Source of the DNA: Pseudomonadota bacterium
GTDB taxonomy: Bacteria > Pseudomonadota > Gammaproteobacteria > Burkholderiales > Burkholderiaceae_E
NCBI GenBank assembly: GCA_963204785.1
Contig: CAUJHG010000064.1
Location: 1 to 64,000, forward strand
DNA: 64,000 bases
Direction: 5' to 3'
The notes below the pieces were generated by a model that saw only the letters and a list, made by a program, of their open reading frames with translations, was not told the DNA's origin and did no database searches. A program made the translations under genes and the position numbers. Below, in pieces: positions 27,607-36,566 of the stretch; the first letter of the stretch is position 1, and every line of letters begins with the position of its first letter.

Positions 27607-28473
27607 ATGACGACTCCCTCCATCCTCCTTCCCGCGACAGTGCGCTCCCTGGACGACGTGCTCGCGATCGACCGTGCAGCACTGCGCCGCGAGATCGCCT
27701 GCGGTGCCGCAACGATGGTCTGGCGCTGCTGGGGCGCGGGCGACCCGGTGCTGCTCCTGCATGGCGGCTCGGGCAGCTGGAACCACTGGGTGCGCAACAT
27801 TGCCGCGCTGGTGGGCAGCGGGCGGCAGGTCTGGGTGCCTGACCTCCCCGGCTTCGGCGAGTCGGCGCGTCCGCCCTCGGGCGGCGACGCCGACGCACTG
27901 CCCGAACCGATGGAAGCCGCGCTCGGGCAGTTGCTCGGCGACACGCCGGTGGACCTCGTGGGCTTCTCCTTCGGCAGCATGGTGGCCGCCTTCATCGCGG
28001 CGCAGTTCCCGCAGCGGGTGCGCAGGCTGGTGATCTCGGGCGCGCCGGCCCTGGGGATCAACCCCCGGTGGAAGCTGGTGCTCGAGCCCTGGACGCACCT
28101 GGCCCCGGGCGAGGCGCTCGATGCGGCGCTGCGTGCGAACCTCGCCACGCTGATGCTCGCGCAGCCGGAGTCGATCGACGGGCTCGCCCTCGCGCTGCAC
28201 GCGGCGAACCTGCCGCGCGACCGGATGAAACTGCGCCGCCTGGCGAAGACCGACGTGCTCGCGCGCACGCTGCCGCGGCTGCGCTGCCCGGTGCACGGCA
28301 TCTGGGGCGAGCAGGACGCGCTCTACCGCGGTGTGCAGCAGCAACTCGAACCGGCGCTGATGCAGGCGCCCGGGTACCGCTCGCTGGCGCTGATACCCGA
28401 GGCCGGGCACTGGGTGCAGTTCGAGCGCGCCGAGGCCTTCGATCAGGCACTGGGCGCTGCGCTGGCCGACTGA
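27607..28473 (+). CDS. alpha/beta hydrolase
   Basis: This is a cytoplasmic alpha/beta-fold hydrolase of 288 residues. The oxyanion HGGSGSWNHW follows the first strands, the nucleophile lies in VGFSFGSMVA, an acid is likely in WGEQDALY, and the catalytic His is in EAGHWVQFE. It is closest in feel to the meta-cleavage-product hydrolase/esterase group; the substrate is unknown. ATG 27607 is preferred because the 27 codons before it are not conserved-looking. It is divergent from the TRAP operon. Confidence 0.85.
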   Translation: MTTPSILLPATVRSLDDVLAIDRAALRREIACGAATMVWRCWGAGDPVLLLHGGSGSWNHWVRNIAALVGSGRQVWVPDLPGFGESARPPSGGDADALPEPMEAALGQLLGDTPVDLVGFSFGSMVAAFIAAQFPQRVRRLVISGAPALGINPRWKLVLEPWTHLAPGEALDAALRANLATLMLAQPESIDGLALALHAANLPRDRMKLRRLAKTDVLARTLPRLRCPVHGIWGEQDALYRGVQQQLEPALMQAPGYRSLALIPEAGHWVQFERAEAFDQALGAALAD

Positions 28474-28529
28474 GCGAGGCCCTGCGGCTTCGGCCTGCGC
28501 CGGCGCAGCTGCCCGGCCCGCGGCATCGC

Positions 28530-28557
28530 TTGCTTTTCCCTGCCACTGGGCTATGCT
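28530..28557 (+). promoter_or_regulatory. possible rnk promoter (TTGCTT - 16 nt - TATGCT)
   Basis: TTGCTT (28530-28535) and TATGCT (28552-28557) lie in the 341-nt gap between the hydrolase and rnk. If used, the rnk message would have a leader of about 250 nt. Apart from GC-rich repeats of GCGC, that leader holds nothing I can name. Confidence 0.4.
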
Positions 28558-28814
28558 GGACCGATGATCGCCCCCAGCCCGTTCGACCGCAGCCTTGCGC
28601 ATGCGCCCCTGCGCGCATGCCCGGCGGCCTGCGCGCGCCCTGCGCGCAGCACACGGCTGTGCGTCCGACCGCGGCAACCGGCCTGCCACGGCTGAGCCCG
28701 GCGATCAACGGCAACCCTCCAGACACCGCCTCCCCCCGATCGCCGGGCCCACCATGGGGCAAGCCCGGGCGCGCCGCATGCGGGCGCCCACGAACCGAGA
28801 TTCCGGAGCAGAAC

Positions 28815-29246
28815 ATGAACACGACCGTCTTCGACGAGCGGACGCTGACTGAACTCGATCACGTCCGCATCTCCCGGCTGCTGCAGCGCTCGGCGCGTGC
28901 GCCGCTCGAAGCCGCCCCGCTGCCGGGCACGCCCTTGCGCGAGGTGCTCGAGCAGGCGGACCTGGTGTCTTCGCAGGAAGTGCCCGCGGACATCGTGACG
29001 ATGTACTCGCGCGTGACCGTCGAGGACACGCGCGACGGCCAGCAGCGCACGCTGACGCTGTGCTATCCGGAGGATGCCGACGCTGCCGCAGGCTTCGTCT
29101 CGGTGCTCTCGCCGATCGGCGCCGCGCTGCTGGGCCGGCGCGTGGGCGAGGTCGCAACCCCCGCCTCGCCCGCCGGGGACGCGGCGCCGCTGCGACTGGT
29201 GGAGATCCTGTTCCAGCCCGAGGCAAGCGGCGACTTCACCCTCTGA
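28815..29246 (+). CDS. rnk: nucleoside diphosphate kinase regulator (Rnk, GreA/B C-terminal-like)
   Basis: Rnk-type proteins bind RNA polymerase through a GreA/GreB-like C-terminal domain and influence nucleotide pools. The 143 residues match. An N-terminal short coiled-coil-like region (LTELDHVRISRLLQ) leads to VPADIVTMYSRVTVEDTRDG and then RTLTLCYPEDAD and VLSPIGAALLGRRVGE, the standard Rnk/GreA-C pattern. ATG 28815 follows GGAGCAG. A small possible gene lies convergent downstream. Confidence 0.88.
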   Translation: MNTTVFDERTLTELDHVRISRLLQRSARAPLEAAPLPGTPLREVLEQADLVSSQEVPADIVTMYSRVTVEDTRDGQQRTLTLCYPEDADAAAGFVSVLSPIGAALLGRRVGEVATPASPAGDAAPLRLVEILFQPEASGDFTL

Positions 29247-29262
29247 CCCAGCCAACGGGCAA

Positions 29263-29427
29263 TCAGGACCACGCCAGCCACAGCGCAAGCGGCAGCAGGG
29301 CGACGCAGGCGAAGCCGACGATCCGGTCGGGATCGATCCGGACACGGCTCGGCAGCATGGGCGCTGTCACCGGCCGCGCTGCGCAGGAGACGGACCCGAA
29401 GGCCCGTGCGCGGAATCGGATTCTCAT
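29263..29427 (-). CDS. possible 54-residue membrane protein
   Basis: This short frame fills the 261-nt gap between rnk and the SDR gene. It starts at ATG 29427 with GAGGAAG about 8 nt upstream and ends with a single hydrophobic helix (IVGFACVALLPLALWLAWS) after a basic, Arg-rich N-terminal half (MRIRFRARAF), so an N-in or tail-anchored small membrane protein is plausible. I recognise no family. It is convergent with rnk and divergent from the SDR. It could be chance in GC-rich DNA; the good ribosome site and the helix are the reasons to list it. Confidence 0.35.
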   Translation of the reverse strand: MRIRFRARAFGSVSCAARPVTAPMLPSRVRIDPDRIVGFACVALLPLALWLAWS

Positions 29428-29507
29428 GGCAGACTTCCTCGTCCTGATTCGACGACGACAGTCTGGACCCGACGGGGCTCGTCAGATGAGCCCGCAGGAG
29501 GCATGAG

Positions 29508-30266
29508 ATGCAGGACAAGGCCAAGGTGGCGATCGTGACCGGCGCGGGAACCGGCATCGGACGGGCAGTGGCCGTCACGATGCTGCGCGCCGGGTGGTGG
29601 GTGGCACTGGCCGGCCGGCGCGCCGAACTGCTCGAGGCGGCGGTGCGCAGTTCCGGGGCAGCGGCACACCACGCGCTGGCGGTGCCCACGGACGTCACCG
29701 ACCCCGCGGCGGTCGACGCGCTGTTCGAGCGCACGCGCGCCGCCTGGGGCCGCGTCGACGTGCTGTTCAACAATGCGGGCGCCGGCGCCCCGCCGGTGCC
29801 GATGGAAGACCTCACGCTCGAGCAGTGGCGCAAGGTCGTCGACGTCAACCTGACCGGCGCCTTCCTGTGCACGCAGGCGGCCTTCCGCGTCATGAAGGCA
29901 CAGGCGCCTCGCGGCGGGCGGATCATCAACAACGGTTCGATCTCCGCCCACGCGCCGCGCCCGAATTCCGCGCCCTACACGGCGACCAAGCACGCGATCA
30001 CCGGCCTGACGCGCTCCACTTCGCTCGACGGGCGCAGGTACGACATCGCCTGCGGCCAGATCGACATCGGCAACGCCGCCACCGAGATGACCGAGCGCAT
30101 GGCGCAGGGCATCGAGCAGGCCGACGGATCGATCCTGGTCGAACCGCGGATGGACGTCCAGCACGTTGCCGACGCGGTGCTGCACATGGCCGCGCTGCCC
30201 CTCGAGGCGAACGTGCAGTTCATGACGATCATGGCAACCAAGATGCCCTTCGTCGGACGAGGCTGA
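29508..30266 (+). CDS. SDR family oxidoreductase
   Basis: This is a short-chain dehydrogenase of 252 residues. The NAD(P) motif TGAGTGIG is near residue 11, then NNAG and the catalytic set [21 protein letters not shown] with Ser, Tyr and Lys in place. An AGGAGG sits in front of ATG 29508. It resembles generic SDRs near 3-ketoacyl-ACP reductases; the unusual [13 protein letters not shown] after the catalytic helix places it in a subfamily common in proteobacteria. The substrate is unknown. Confidence 0.87.
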   Translation: MQDKAKVAIVTGAGTGIGRAVAVTMLRAGWWVALAGRRAELLEAAVRSSGAAAHHALAVPTDVTDPAAVDALFERTRAAWGRVDVLFNNAGAGAPPVPMEDLTLEQWRKVVDVNLTGAFLCTQAAFRVMKAQAPRGGRIINNGSISAHAPRPNSAPYTATKHAITGLTRSTSLDGRRYDIACGQIDIGNAATEMTERMAQGIEQADGSILVEPRMDVQHVADAVLHMAALPLEANVQFMTIMATKMPFVGRG

Positions 30267-30338
30267 TCCCGGCCCGATGCGCTCGCTGCGCAGGCGCCCG
30301 GCCGGCGCAGCCGTCCCGGGGCGCCGACCGGGCCGTGC

Positions 30339-30344
30339 TATATT
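30339..30344 (+). promoter_or_regulatory. possible -10 box TATATT
   Basis: TATATT lies about 155 nt before the antiporter gene in the 231-nt gap after the SDR, and is the only A/T-rich hexamer there. No -35 is evident, and nothing else is recognised in the gap. Confidence 0.4.
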
Positions 30345-30497
30345 CGATCGAGCTCCTTGCGGGCTCCTTGCCGCCGGCCCTTGCTGCCGGTGTGCGCTCC
30401 ACGCCCGTGCGCCCGTCCACCAGGTCGCCGCGGCCGCTCATGCGCCCCTCCACGGGGTGTCCTGCGCCCTCCGGGCGCTGCACGAACCGAAGCGCCA

Positions 30498-31706
30498 ATG
30501 ACCGCAAGCAGCCTGAACCGCTTCCTGCCCGACCTTCCGTCCGAGCCAAGCTCGGTTCTGTGGATCGCGTTCGCAGTGATCGCGACCGGCCTGGCAGGCG
30601 AATTCCTCTTCCGGTCGATCCGACTGCCGCGGATCACCTCCTACTTCCTGGTCGGCCTGCTGTTCGGGGCGCTGGGGCTGGGCTTCGATCCGCTGACGCT
30701 TCCGGCGGACCTGCGCCTGGTGATCGACCTGGCGCTCGCCGTGCTGCTCTTCGAACTCGGCTCCCGGGTCGACCTGCGCTGGCTGCGAGCCAACCCCTGG
30801 CTGCTGGCGACGAGCCTGCTCGAGTCGGCGGCGAGCTTCGCAGTGAGCTTCGCGATCCTGCGCGCCACCGGCACCGATCCCGCGAGCGCGACCGCGATCG
30901 CGGTCGTGCTGATGTCCACCTCGCCCGCCGTGGTCATCCGCGTGGTCTCCGAGTACCGCGCCGCCGGCCAGGTTTCCGAACGGCTGCTCATGATGAGCGC
31001 GCTGAACTCCGTCTATGCGGTGCTGGGCGTCAAGGCGCTGCTCGGCTGGCTCAACCACGAGGACGGCGGACCGGTGCTGACCGCGATCGGCTATCCGGTG
31101 TACGTCATCCTGGGGTCGACGCTGCTGGGCATCGCGCTTGCGCTGGCGATCCGCTGGACGGTGCGCCACCTCGACGTGCGCGACGACAACGCGGTGCTGG
31201 TGCTGCTGGGAATGCTGCTGCTGACGCTTGCGCTGGTGGACATGGGACATCTGTCCGGACTGCTCGCGCCGCTGATTGCCGGAGTCGTGCTGAAGACCCG
31301 CTGGGAGCGGCCGCTGCTGCTGCCACGCCACTTCGGCACTGCCGGCGGCGTGCTGATCGCTGCGCTGTTCCTGTGCACCGGAATGGCGGTCTCGATCTCG
31401 CATTTCCTGGTCGGCGGACTGGTCGCGGTGGCCCTGGTGGCCGCACGCACGCTGGCCAAGACCACCGCCACCGCCGCACTCTGCTGGCCCAGCGGACTGG
31501 GCACCCGCCAGGCGCTTGCGCTCGGCGTGGCGCTCAGCCCCGCTTCGGGCCTCGCCTTCCTGCTGACCGCCGATCTGCTCACCGCGTCACCGGACCTCGC
31601 CGCGCACGCAGGTCCGATCGTGTTCAGCGCGATCGCGCTGCTCGAACTGCTCGGCCCGCTCGCAGTCTGGTGGGCCCTGGATCGCAGCGGAGAGACCCAT
31701 GTCTGA
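30498..31706 (+). CDS. CPA2-type cation/proton antiporter membrane protein
   Basis: This is an integral membrane protein of 402 residues with about twelve hydrophobic helices, related to Na+/H+ exchanger (Pfam Na_H_Exchanger) proteins. The [18 protein letters not shown] and [17 protein letters not shown] stretches match the CPA2 core. No RCK/TrkA-N domain follows, so it is the short KefB-like form without the regulatory part. ATG 30498 (CCAATG) has only a weak site. It overlaps the next gene by 8 nt. Confidence 0.82.
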   Translation: MTASSLNRFLPDLPSEPSSVLWIAFAVIATGLAGEFLFRSIRLPRITSYFLVGLLFGALGLGFDPLTLPADLRLVIDLALAVLLFELGSRVDLRWLRANPWLLATSLLESAASFAVSFAILRATGTDPASATAIAVVLMSTSPAVVIRVVSEYRAAGQVSERLLMMSALNSVYAVLGVKALLGWLNHEDGGPVLTAIGYPVYVILGSTLLGIALALAIRWTVRHLDVRDDNAVLVLLGMLLLTLALVDMGHLSGLLAPLIAGVVLKTRWERPLLLPRHFGTAGGVLIAALFLCTGMAVSISHFLVGGLVAVALVAARTLAKTTATAALCWPSGLGTRQALALGVALSPASGLAFLLTADLLTASPDLAAHAGPIVFSAIALLELLGPLAVWWALDRSGETHV

Positions 31707-32859
31707 ACCCGGAAGCCCCGAACCCGCAGTCCCGCAGGGAATCGACCTGCTCGAGCCCTTCGCGCAGTCGCGCGCGCTGACGCTTGGCGTCGAGCTCGAA
31801 CTGCAGATCGTCAACACGCACGACTACGACCTGACGCCGGGCGCGGCCGATCTGCTGCGCGTGATGAAGCGCGCGCGGCTGACCGCGGACGTCAAGCCGG
31901 AGATCACCTCGAGCATGGTCGAGATGGCCACCGGCATCTGCGAGAACCACGCCGACGCACTCGCACAGCTCTCGACGATCCGCGACGAGATGGTCGCCGC
32001 GGCGCGCAAGCTCAACGTCGGGCTCAGCGGCGGCGGCACCCACCCGTTCCAGCACTGGAGCGAGCGCAAGATCTTCGACACGCCGCGCTTCCACCAGCTC
32101 TCCGAGCTCTACGGCTACCTGTCCAAGCAGTTCACGGTGTTCGGCCAGCACGTGCACATCGGCTGCTCCAGCCCCGACGAAGCACTGTGGCTGCTGCACG
32201 CGCTGTCGGGCTACATTCCCCACTTCATCGCGCTTTCCGCGTCCTCGCCCTTCGTGCAGGGCGAGGACACCGGCTTCCAGTCGGCACGGCTGAACTCGGT
32301 GTTCGCCTTCCCGCTCTCGGGCAGGGCACCGTTCACGCTGACCTGGAAGGGCTTCGGCGAGTTCTTCGCGAAGATGACCCGCACCGGCGTGGTCAGGAGT
32401 ATGAAGGACTTCTACTGGGACATCCGCCCGAAGCCCGAGTTCGGGACGATCGAAGTGCGCGTGATGGACACGCCGCTGACCATCGGCAAGGCGGCAGCGA
32501 TCGCCGGCTACATCCAGGCAGTGTGCTGCTGGCTGCTCGAGGAGCGCCCCTTCCAGCCGACCGAGGACGACTACCTCGTCTACACCTTCAACCGCTTCCA
32601 GGCCTGTCGCTTCGGCTTCGACGGAACCTATGTCGACCCCCGGACGGCCGAGCACCGCAGCCTGCGCGACGACATCCTCGCGACGGTCGAGCGGGTCAGC
32701 CCGCATGCGACTGCGCTGGGCTGCGACGCCGCCTGCCGCACGCTTGCCGAGGACGCAGCCGGACGCGGCAACGATGCGACCTGGCTGCGCGAACAGTTCG
32801 CAGCCGAGCGCAACCTGCCGGAGGTGGTCCGGCGCCAGACCCTGCGCTGGCAGGAATGA
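31699..32859 (+). CDS. YbdK-family carboxylate-amine ligase (glutamate-cysteine ligase-like)
   Basis: This is an ATP-grasp-unrelated GCS2-fold enzyme of 386 residues. Markers are [29 protein letters not shown] and the late [13 protein letters not shown]. YbdK proteins have weak glutamate-cysteine ligase activity in vitro and an unclear role; in some species relatives make other peptides. It overlaps the antiporter gene by 8 nt, so both are probably expressed together, which may hint at a redox or ion-stress link. Confidence 0.9.
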   Translation: MSEPGSPEPAVPQGIDLLEPFAQSRALTLGVELELQIVNTHDYDLTPGAADLLRVMKRARLTADVKPEITSSMVEMATGICENHADALAQLSTIRDEMVAAARKLNVGLSGGGTHPFQHWSERKIFDTPRFHQLSELYGYLSKQFTVFGQHVHIGCSSPDEALWLLHALSGYIPHFIALSASSPFVQGEDTGFQSARLNSVFAFPLSGRAPFTLTWKGFGEFFAKMTRTGVVRSMKDFYWDIRPKPEFGTIEVRVMDTPLTIGKAAAIAGYIQAVCCWLLEERPFQPTEDDYLVYTFNRFQACRFGFDGTYVDPRTAEHRSLRDDILATVERVSPHATALGCDAACRTLAEDAAGRGNDATWLREQFAAERNLPEVVRRQTLRWQE

Positions 32860-32879
32860 GTTCCGGCGCGCCGCGCCGA

Positions 32880-33608
32880 TCAGCCGCGCCGTCCGGTGCG
32901 GGCGCGGCTGCGCGCGAGCCGCGCGGCGCGCGCCTCGAGCGAGGTCAGATCCTGCTCGAGCGCCAGCGCCTCCCGGCGCAATTCGGCCAGCCACGGACTG
33001 CCCGCGAGCGGCCCCCGGGGCGCACCGAGGAATTGCGCCGCCGCGGACTCGACGCGCCTGCCCAGGTCGAGGAAGCGGGCGAAGCCTTCGCCGGCCAGGC
33101 GCACCAGGCGATGCGCCGCGACGTCACCGACGATCCGGCTGAGATCTTCCTCCGCGTCCCAGCGCAGGTGCTGGGCGAGTTCGCCCAGGCTCGCTGCGAG
33201 CGTCACCTCGCCTTCGACCCGCAGGTGTGCGGACAGGCCCTGCGGCCCCTCGCGCAGCAGCGAAACCAGCGCCTGCGGCCCCGGGCGCAGCAGCAGCGTG
33301 GCGTCGGCGGACGTGCCGGGGTCGGCGCGGCGCAGCAGCCCTTGCGCGTCGATCGTCGCGTGCAGCTCCGGCGCAAGACCGGCCGGCACCTCCAGGGCAA
33401 TGCGCACGGAACGTCCGGCATGCGCGCGCAGCCGCTCGCGCGCCCAGGTCTGCTGCTGCAGCAGGTGGCTCAGTGCCGCGAGCACCAGTTCCACGCCGCG
33501 CTCGCGTGCCTGGATCGCGACCTCGTCGAACAGGGCGACCATCGGCGATGCCGGTGCGGCATCCGCGCCGGGCTCGCGCTGGCGATCTTCGTGCATGCGA
33601 TCGTTCAT
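32880..33608 (-). CDS. ubiJ: ubiquinone biosynthesis accessory factor UbiJ (SCP2 domain)
   Basis: UbiJ is an SCP2-fold lipid-binding scaffold of the soluble ubiquinone-synthesis complex. The 242 residues have an SCP2-like domain around 65-150 (RIALEVPAGLAPELHATID, LRVEGEVTLAASLGELAQHLRWDAEEDLSRIVGD) and a C-terminal coiled helix rich in Leu and Arg. The segment HLRWDAEEDLSRIVGDVAAHRL is characteristic of UbiJ. ubiE lies 1.7 kb away on the same strand; ubiB is not seen. Start ATG 33608 may be replaced by a later Met. Confidence 0.87.
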   Translation of the reverse strand: MNDRMHEDRQREPGADAAPASPMVALFDEVAIQARERGVELVLAALSHLLQQQTWARERLRAHAGRSVRIALEVPAGLAPELHATIDAQGLLRRADPGTSADATLLLRPGPQALVSLLREGPQGLSAHLRVEGEVTLAASLGELAQHLRWDAEEDLSRIVGDVAAHRLVRLAGEGFARFLDLGRRVESAAAQFLGAPRGPLAGSPWLAELRREALALEQDLTSLEARAARLARSRARTGRRG

Positions 33609-33672
33609 CCCGTCGATGATACGGCAGGTGGACGGGCCGACGATCGGACCATCGCGCGCGCTGTGGGTCGGC

Positions 33673-33678
33673 TACACT
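33673..33678 (+). promoter_or_regulatory. possible -10 box TACACT before rlpA
   Basis: TACACT lies about 56 nt before the rlpA ATG in the 125-nt gap divergent with ubiJ. No clear -35 is visible. Confidence 0.3.
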
Positions 33679-33733
33679 CCAGCGGGGCCTGCGTGCCGCA
33701 GCCCCCTGCGCTCCGACACCGAGGCCCTGGCCG

Positions 33734-34261
33734 ATGCCGCAGCAGTTCACCACCGATTCGCGACACCAGCGCTGCGGGCACGTCTTGCGCCGCATGAGCG
33801 GCGGCCGGCGGCTCCTGTCCGCAGCGCTGCTGGCCGCGCTGGCCTGCACGGCTTCCGAGCCGGCCCTGTCGGAGAGCCCTGCAGAGCTGATCACTGCCGT
33901 CGAGTCAGGAGTGCACGGCCCCCTGGAGGGCCGGATCAGCTACTACGCAAGGGAGTTCGCCGGCCGCCTCACCGCGAGCGGCGAGATCTTCGACCCGGAA
34001 GCGATGACGATGGCGCACCCCACCCTGCCCTTCGGCACGCTGGTGCGCGTGACCACGCTGCACGGCGGGCGCAGCGTGGTGCTGAAGGTGAACGACCGTG
34101 GTCCGTTCCACGGCAGGCGGGTCGCCGACGTCAGCCCCGCGGCTGCGAGGCTGCTCGGCATGATCCGCGCGGGCCTGGTGAAGGCCCGCATCGAGGTGAT
34201 CGACCCGCTGCTCAGCCCAGCTGCTGGATTCCGGCCAGGACCCAGCCACCATTCCCGCTGA
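33734..34261 (+). CDS. rlpA: RlpA-like septal ring lytic transglycosylase (DPBB domain)
   Basis: This is a secreted double-psi beta-barrel protein of 175 residues. An Arg-rich N-terminus is followed by a hydrophobic signal (LLSAALLAALACTA) with a Cys that is not in a perfect lipobox. The DPBB domain shows EGRISYYAREFAGRLTASGE, MTMAHPTLPFGTLVRV and VLKVNDRGPF, including the conserved NDRGP. There is no SPOR domain, so it is a short form. The start could also be ATG 33794. Its 3' end overlaps the Tim44-like gene by 50 nt on the other strand. Confidence 0.88.
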   Translation: MPQQFTTDSRHQRCGHVLRRMSGGRRLLSAALLAALACTASEPALSESPAELITAVESGVHGPLEGRISYYAREFAGRLTASGEIFDPEAMTMAHPTLPFGTLVRVTTLHGGRSVVLKVNDRGPFHGRRVADVSPAAARLLGMIRAGLVKARIEVIDPLLSPAAGFRPGPSHHSR

Positions 34262-35159
34262 CCGGCTTCACGAGATTCCATACCTCGTCGAAGGGCTCGG
34301 CGGCTGCGCCTTCGCTCTCGCGCACCAACCCCCAGAAGCGCACGCTGGCGACGTGATCGACCGCACCGGACTCGATGCCCAGCAGCTCGGCTTCCAGCCG
34401 CACGACGTCGGTGCGATTGGGCGCGCCCTGTCGCTCGGTGATCTGCATCTCCAGTTCGGCGAACATCTCGGGGCTGGTGAACTCGCGCAGGTCGTCGACG
34501 TCGGCCGCGTCGAAGGCAGCCTGCAGGCGGACGAACTGCACCTTCGCGTTGCGCACGAAGCCGTCGACGTCGAACCCGGCAGGGATGCCCGGCTGCGCCG
34601 GTGCGGCGAAGGCTCCCCCGCCCGCGGGACCGACCACCGGCGCAGGCCGGCCCGCCCCTGCCTGCCCGTTCGCGGGCAGCGGCGAGAAGCGCACGCTGGC
34701 TTCCGAGCCGACCCCTTCGGGCTGGTAGCCGGCGGTCTGGAACGCCGGGCGCGGCGGCGCACGACGCGCCATGATCATGCGCACGATCACCACTGCTGCC
34801 ACTGCCATCAGCAGGATCAGCATCAGGGAGGCGAGTTCCTCGCCGAAGCCGAGATGGCTGGCCAGCGCGGCCAGGCCCAGGCCTGCCGCGAGCCCGGCGA
34901 TCGGCCCGAGCCAGCGGTTGCGCGCCGGCTGGGCGGCAGCCGGATTCTGGCGCGCCGCCGCCTGGGTCTGGGCGGATTGCGTCGGCGCCGCGCCCTGCCG
35001 GGGCGCTGCCGCCGGTGCGGCATCGCGCTGCATCACGCTGTTGGACTGCCGACCGAAGGACTTCCCGCCTCCGAGTCGCCTGGCCTCCGCCGCGTCAGTG
35101 GCGAACAGCGCGATCGACGTCAGCCCGATCGCGAGCACCTTGCCAAGAATCGTCTTCAT
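34212..35159 (-). CDS. Tim44-like domain membrane protein
   Basis: The 315-residue protein has a signal peptide (1-25, ending near AEA), a low-complexity Ala/Gln/Pro region (about 45-80), two hydrophobic helices (about 85-130) and a C-terminal Tim44-like domain (about 190-310) with VRNAKVQFVRLQAAFDAADV and the DLREFTSPEMFAELE stretch. Bacterial Tim44-like proteins of this layout are of unknown function, possibly membrane transport. It is convergent with rlpA, overlapping its last 50 nt. Confidence 0.85.
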   Translation of the reverse strand: MKTILGKVLAIGLTSIALFATDAAEARRLGGGKSFGRQSNSVMQRDAAPAAAPRQGAAPTQSAQTQAAARQNPAAAQPARNRWLGPIAGLAAGLGLAALASHLGFGEELASLMLILLMAVAAVVIVRMIMARRAPPRPAFQTAGYQPEGVGSEASVRFSPLPANGQAGAGRPAPVVGPAGGGAFAAPAQPGIPAGFDVDGFVRNAKVQFVRLQAAFDAADVDDLREFTSPEMFAELEMQITERQGAPNRTDVVRLEAELLGIESGAVDHVASVRFWGLVRESEGAAAEPFDEVWNLVKPVSGNGGWVLAGIQQLG

Positions 35160-35286
35160 CCGAGCACCCTCCGTGCTGTGTTGTTCGTTGCTGCCGATGA
35201 TGCGGACGCCAGCGGCGGGCCGCCTTCGGGGTTTGCGCGCATTGACGTCCGCCCCCTGGCTGCATCGGCGTCAGTCGTGCGGCCGC

Positions 35287-36030
35287 TCAGAGCCTGACAC
35301 CCTCGTGCAGGGCGACCACGCCGCCCGCCATGTTGAAGAAGCGCACGCGCGCCAGCCCGGCGTCGCGCATCATCTGCGCCAGCGTCTCCTGGTCCGGGTG
35401 CATCCGGATCGACTCCGCGAGGTAGCGGTAGCTCTCGGCGTCGCCGGCGATCCGCCGGCCCAGCCAGGGCAGCACCCCGAAGGAGTAGAGATCGTACAGC
35501 GGCGCCAACGGCTTCCAGACCCGGGAGAACTCCAGCACCAGCAGACGCCCGCCCGGGGCGAGCACCCGCGTCATCTCGGCCAGCGCGCGCTCCTTGCGGG
35601 TCATGTTGCGCAGGCCGAAGGCCACCATCACCCGATCGAAGTAGCCATCTGGAAAGGGCAGGCGCTCGGCATCGCATTGCACCGCCGGTTGCACCAGGCC
35701 GTCATCGAGCATGCGGTCGCGCCCGATGCGCAGCATCGAGGCGTTGATGTCGGTGAGCCAGACCTCGCCGCCCGGCCCGGCACGGCGCGCGAATTCGCGA
35801 GACAGGTCCGCCGTGCCGCCCGCGACGTCGAGCACCTTCATTCCGGGCCGCACCGCCGCCTGCGCGATCGCGAAGGCTTTCCAGAGCCGATGGAGTCCGC
35901 CCGACATCAGATCGTTCATCAGGTCGTAGCGGCTGGCCACGGAGTCGAAGACCGCTCCGACCCTGGAGGCCTTCTCGGTCTCGGGAACCTGCTCGTAGCC
36001 GAAGTGGGTGCTGTCCTGGGGCTCGCTCAT
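35287..36030 (-). CDS. ubiE: ubiquinone/menaquinone methyltransferase UbiE
   Basis: UbiE is a SAM-dependent C-methyltransferase of ubiquinone (and menaquinone) synthesis. The 247 residues include THFGYEQVP at the start, [17 protein letters not shown], the SAM motif [25 protein letters not shown] and [16 protein letters not shown] at the end, all UbiE hallmarks. Its start overlaps the upstream DUF971 stop as ATGA (36027-36030). With ubiJ nearby it forms a small ubiquinone cluster. Confidence 0.96.
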   Translation of the reverse strand: MSEPQDSTHFGYEQVPETEKASRVGAVFDSVASRYDLMNDLMSGGLHRLWKAFAIAQAAVRPGMKVLDVAGGTADLSREFARRAGPGGEVWLTDINASMLRIGRDRMLDDGLVQPAVQCDAERLPFPDGYFDRVMVAFGLRNMTRKERALAEMTRVLAPGGRLLVLEFSRVWKPLAPLYDLYSFGVLPWLGRRIAGDAESYRYLAESIRMHPDQETLAQMMRDAGLARVRFFNMAGGVVALHEGVRL

Positions 36031-36398
36031 TCGCGGCTCGCTCCGGCGGCCTCGAGCCGCTGCAGATAGTCTTTCCAGAGGGACTCCCGGTTGGCGCCGA
36101 GCCAGTGCAGGTAGTCCCAGGAGTACAGCCCGGTGGCATGGCCGTCCGAGAAGCGCGGCTGCACTGCGTAGTTGCCCACCGGCTCGAGGCCGAGCAGGTC
36201 GACCTTGCGCTTGCCGGACTGCAGCACCTCCTGGCCGGGGCCATGCCCGCGGACCTCGGCCGAGGGCGAGTACACGCGCAGGAACTCGAAGGGCAGACGG
36301 AAGGTGTTGCCGTCGTCGAACTCGACCTCGAGCACGCGGGACTGCCGGTGCACGACGATGCGGGTTGGGTGCGGAGTCTTGCTGTCGAGACCGGCCAT
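36027..36398 (-). CDS. DUF971 family protein
   Basis: This is a small soluble protein of 123 residues with a DUF971 (GBBH-like) fold. It has a strand-rich stretch [21 protein letters not shown], then [15 protein letters not shown] and a C-terminal [18 protein letters not shown]971 is the N-terminal part of gamma-butyrobetaine hydroxylase-like proteins; stand-alone forms next to ubiE are common in betaproteobacteria but their role is unknown. ATG 36398 is the natural start, although the ribosome site is poor. It is coupled to ubiE by an ATGA overlap. Confidence 0.88.
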   Translation of the reverse strand: MAGLDSKTPHPTRIVVHRQSRVLEVEFDDGNTFRLPFEFLRVYSPSAEVRGHGPGQEVLQSGKRKVDLLGLEPVGNYAVQPRFSDGHATGLYSWDYLHWLGANRESLWKDYLQRLEAAGASRE

Positions 36399-36566
36399 CT
36401 GGGGGAAGCGAAGGGACCATGGGCCGCGCGGGCGGCGGCTGACCGGAAGGCGCGGAGCGTAGGGCCATCTTAGCGGAAACCACCGTCCGATCGGACCGGC
36501 AGCCACCACGCGCGCGCGGACATCCAGGCCGCGGCGCCCCGGGATCGATCCGCGGGACGGGCAGCC

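Noticed and set aside
28564-28692. 43-codon frame in the rnk leader
   Set aside because: It has no ribosome site and an Arg/Cys/Pro-rich random-looking composition; more likely leader sequence.
29060-29506. Plus-strand frame ending just before the SDR start
   Set aside because: It overlaps rnk in another frame and has no recognisable features; the ATGAG overlap with the SDR start is coincidental.
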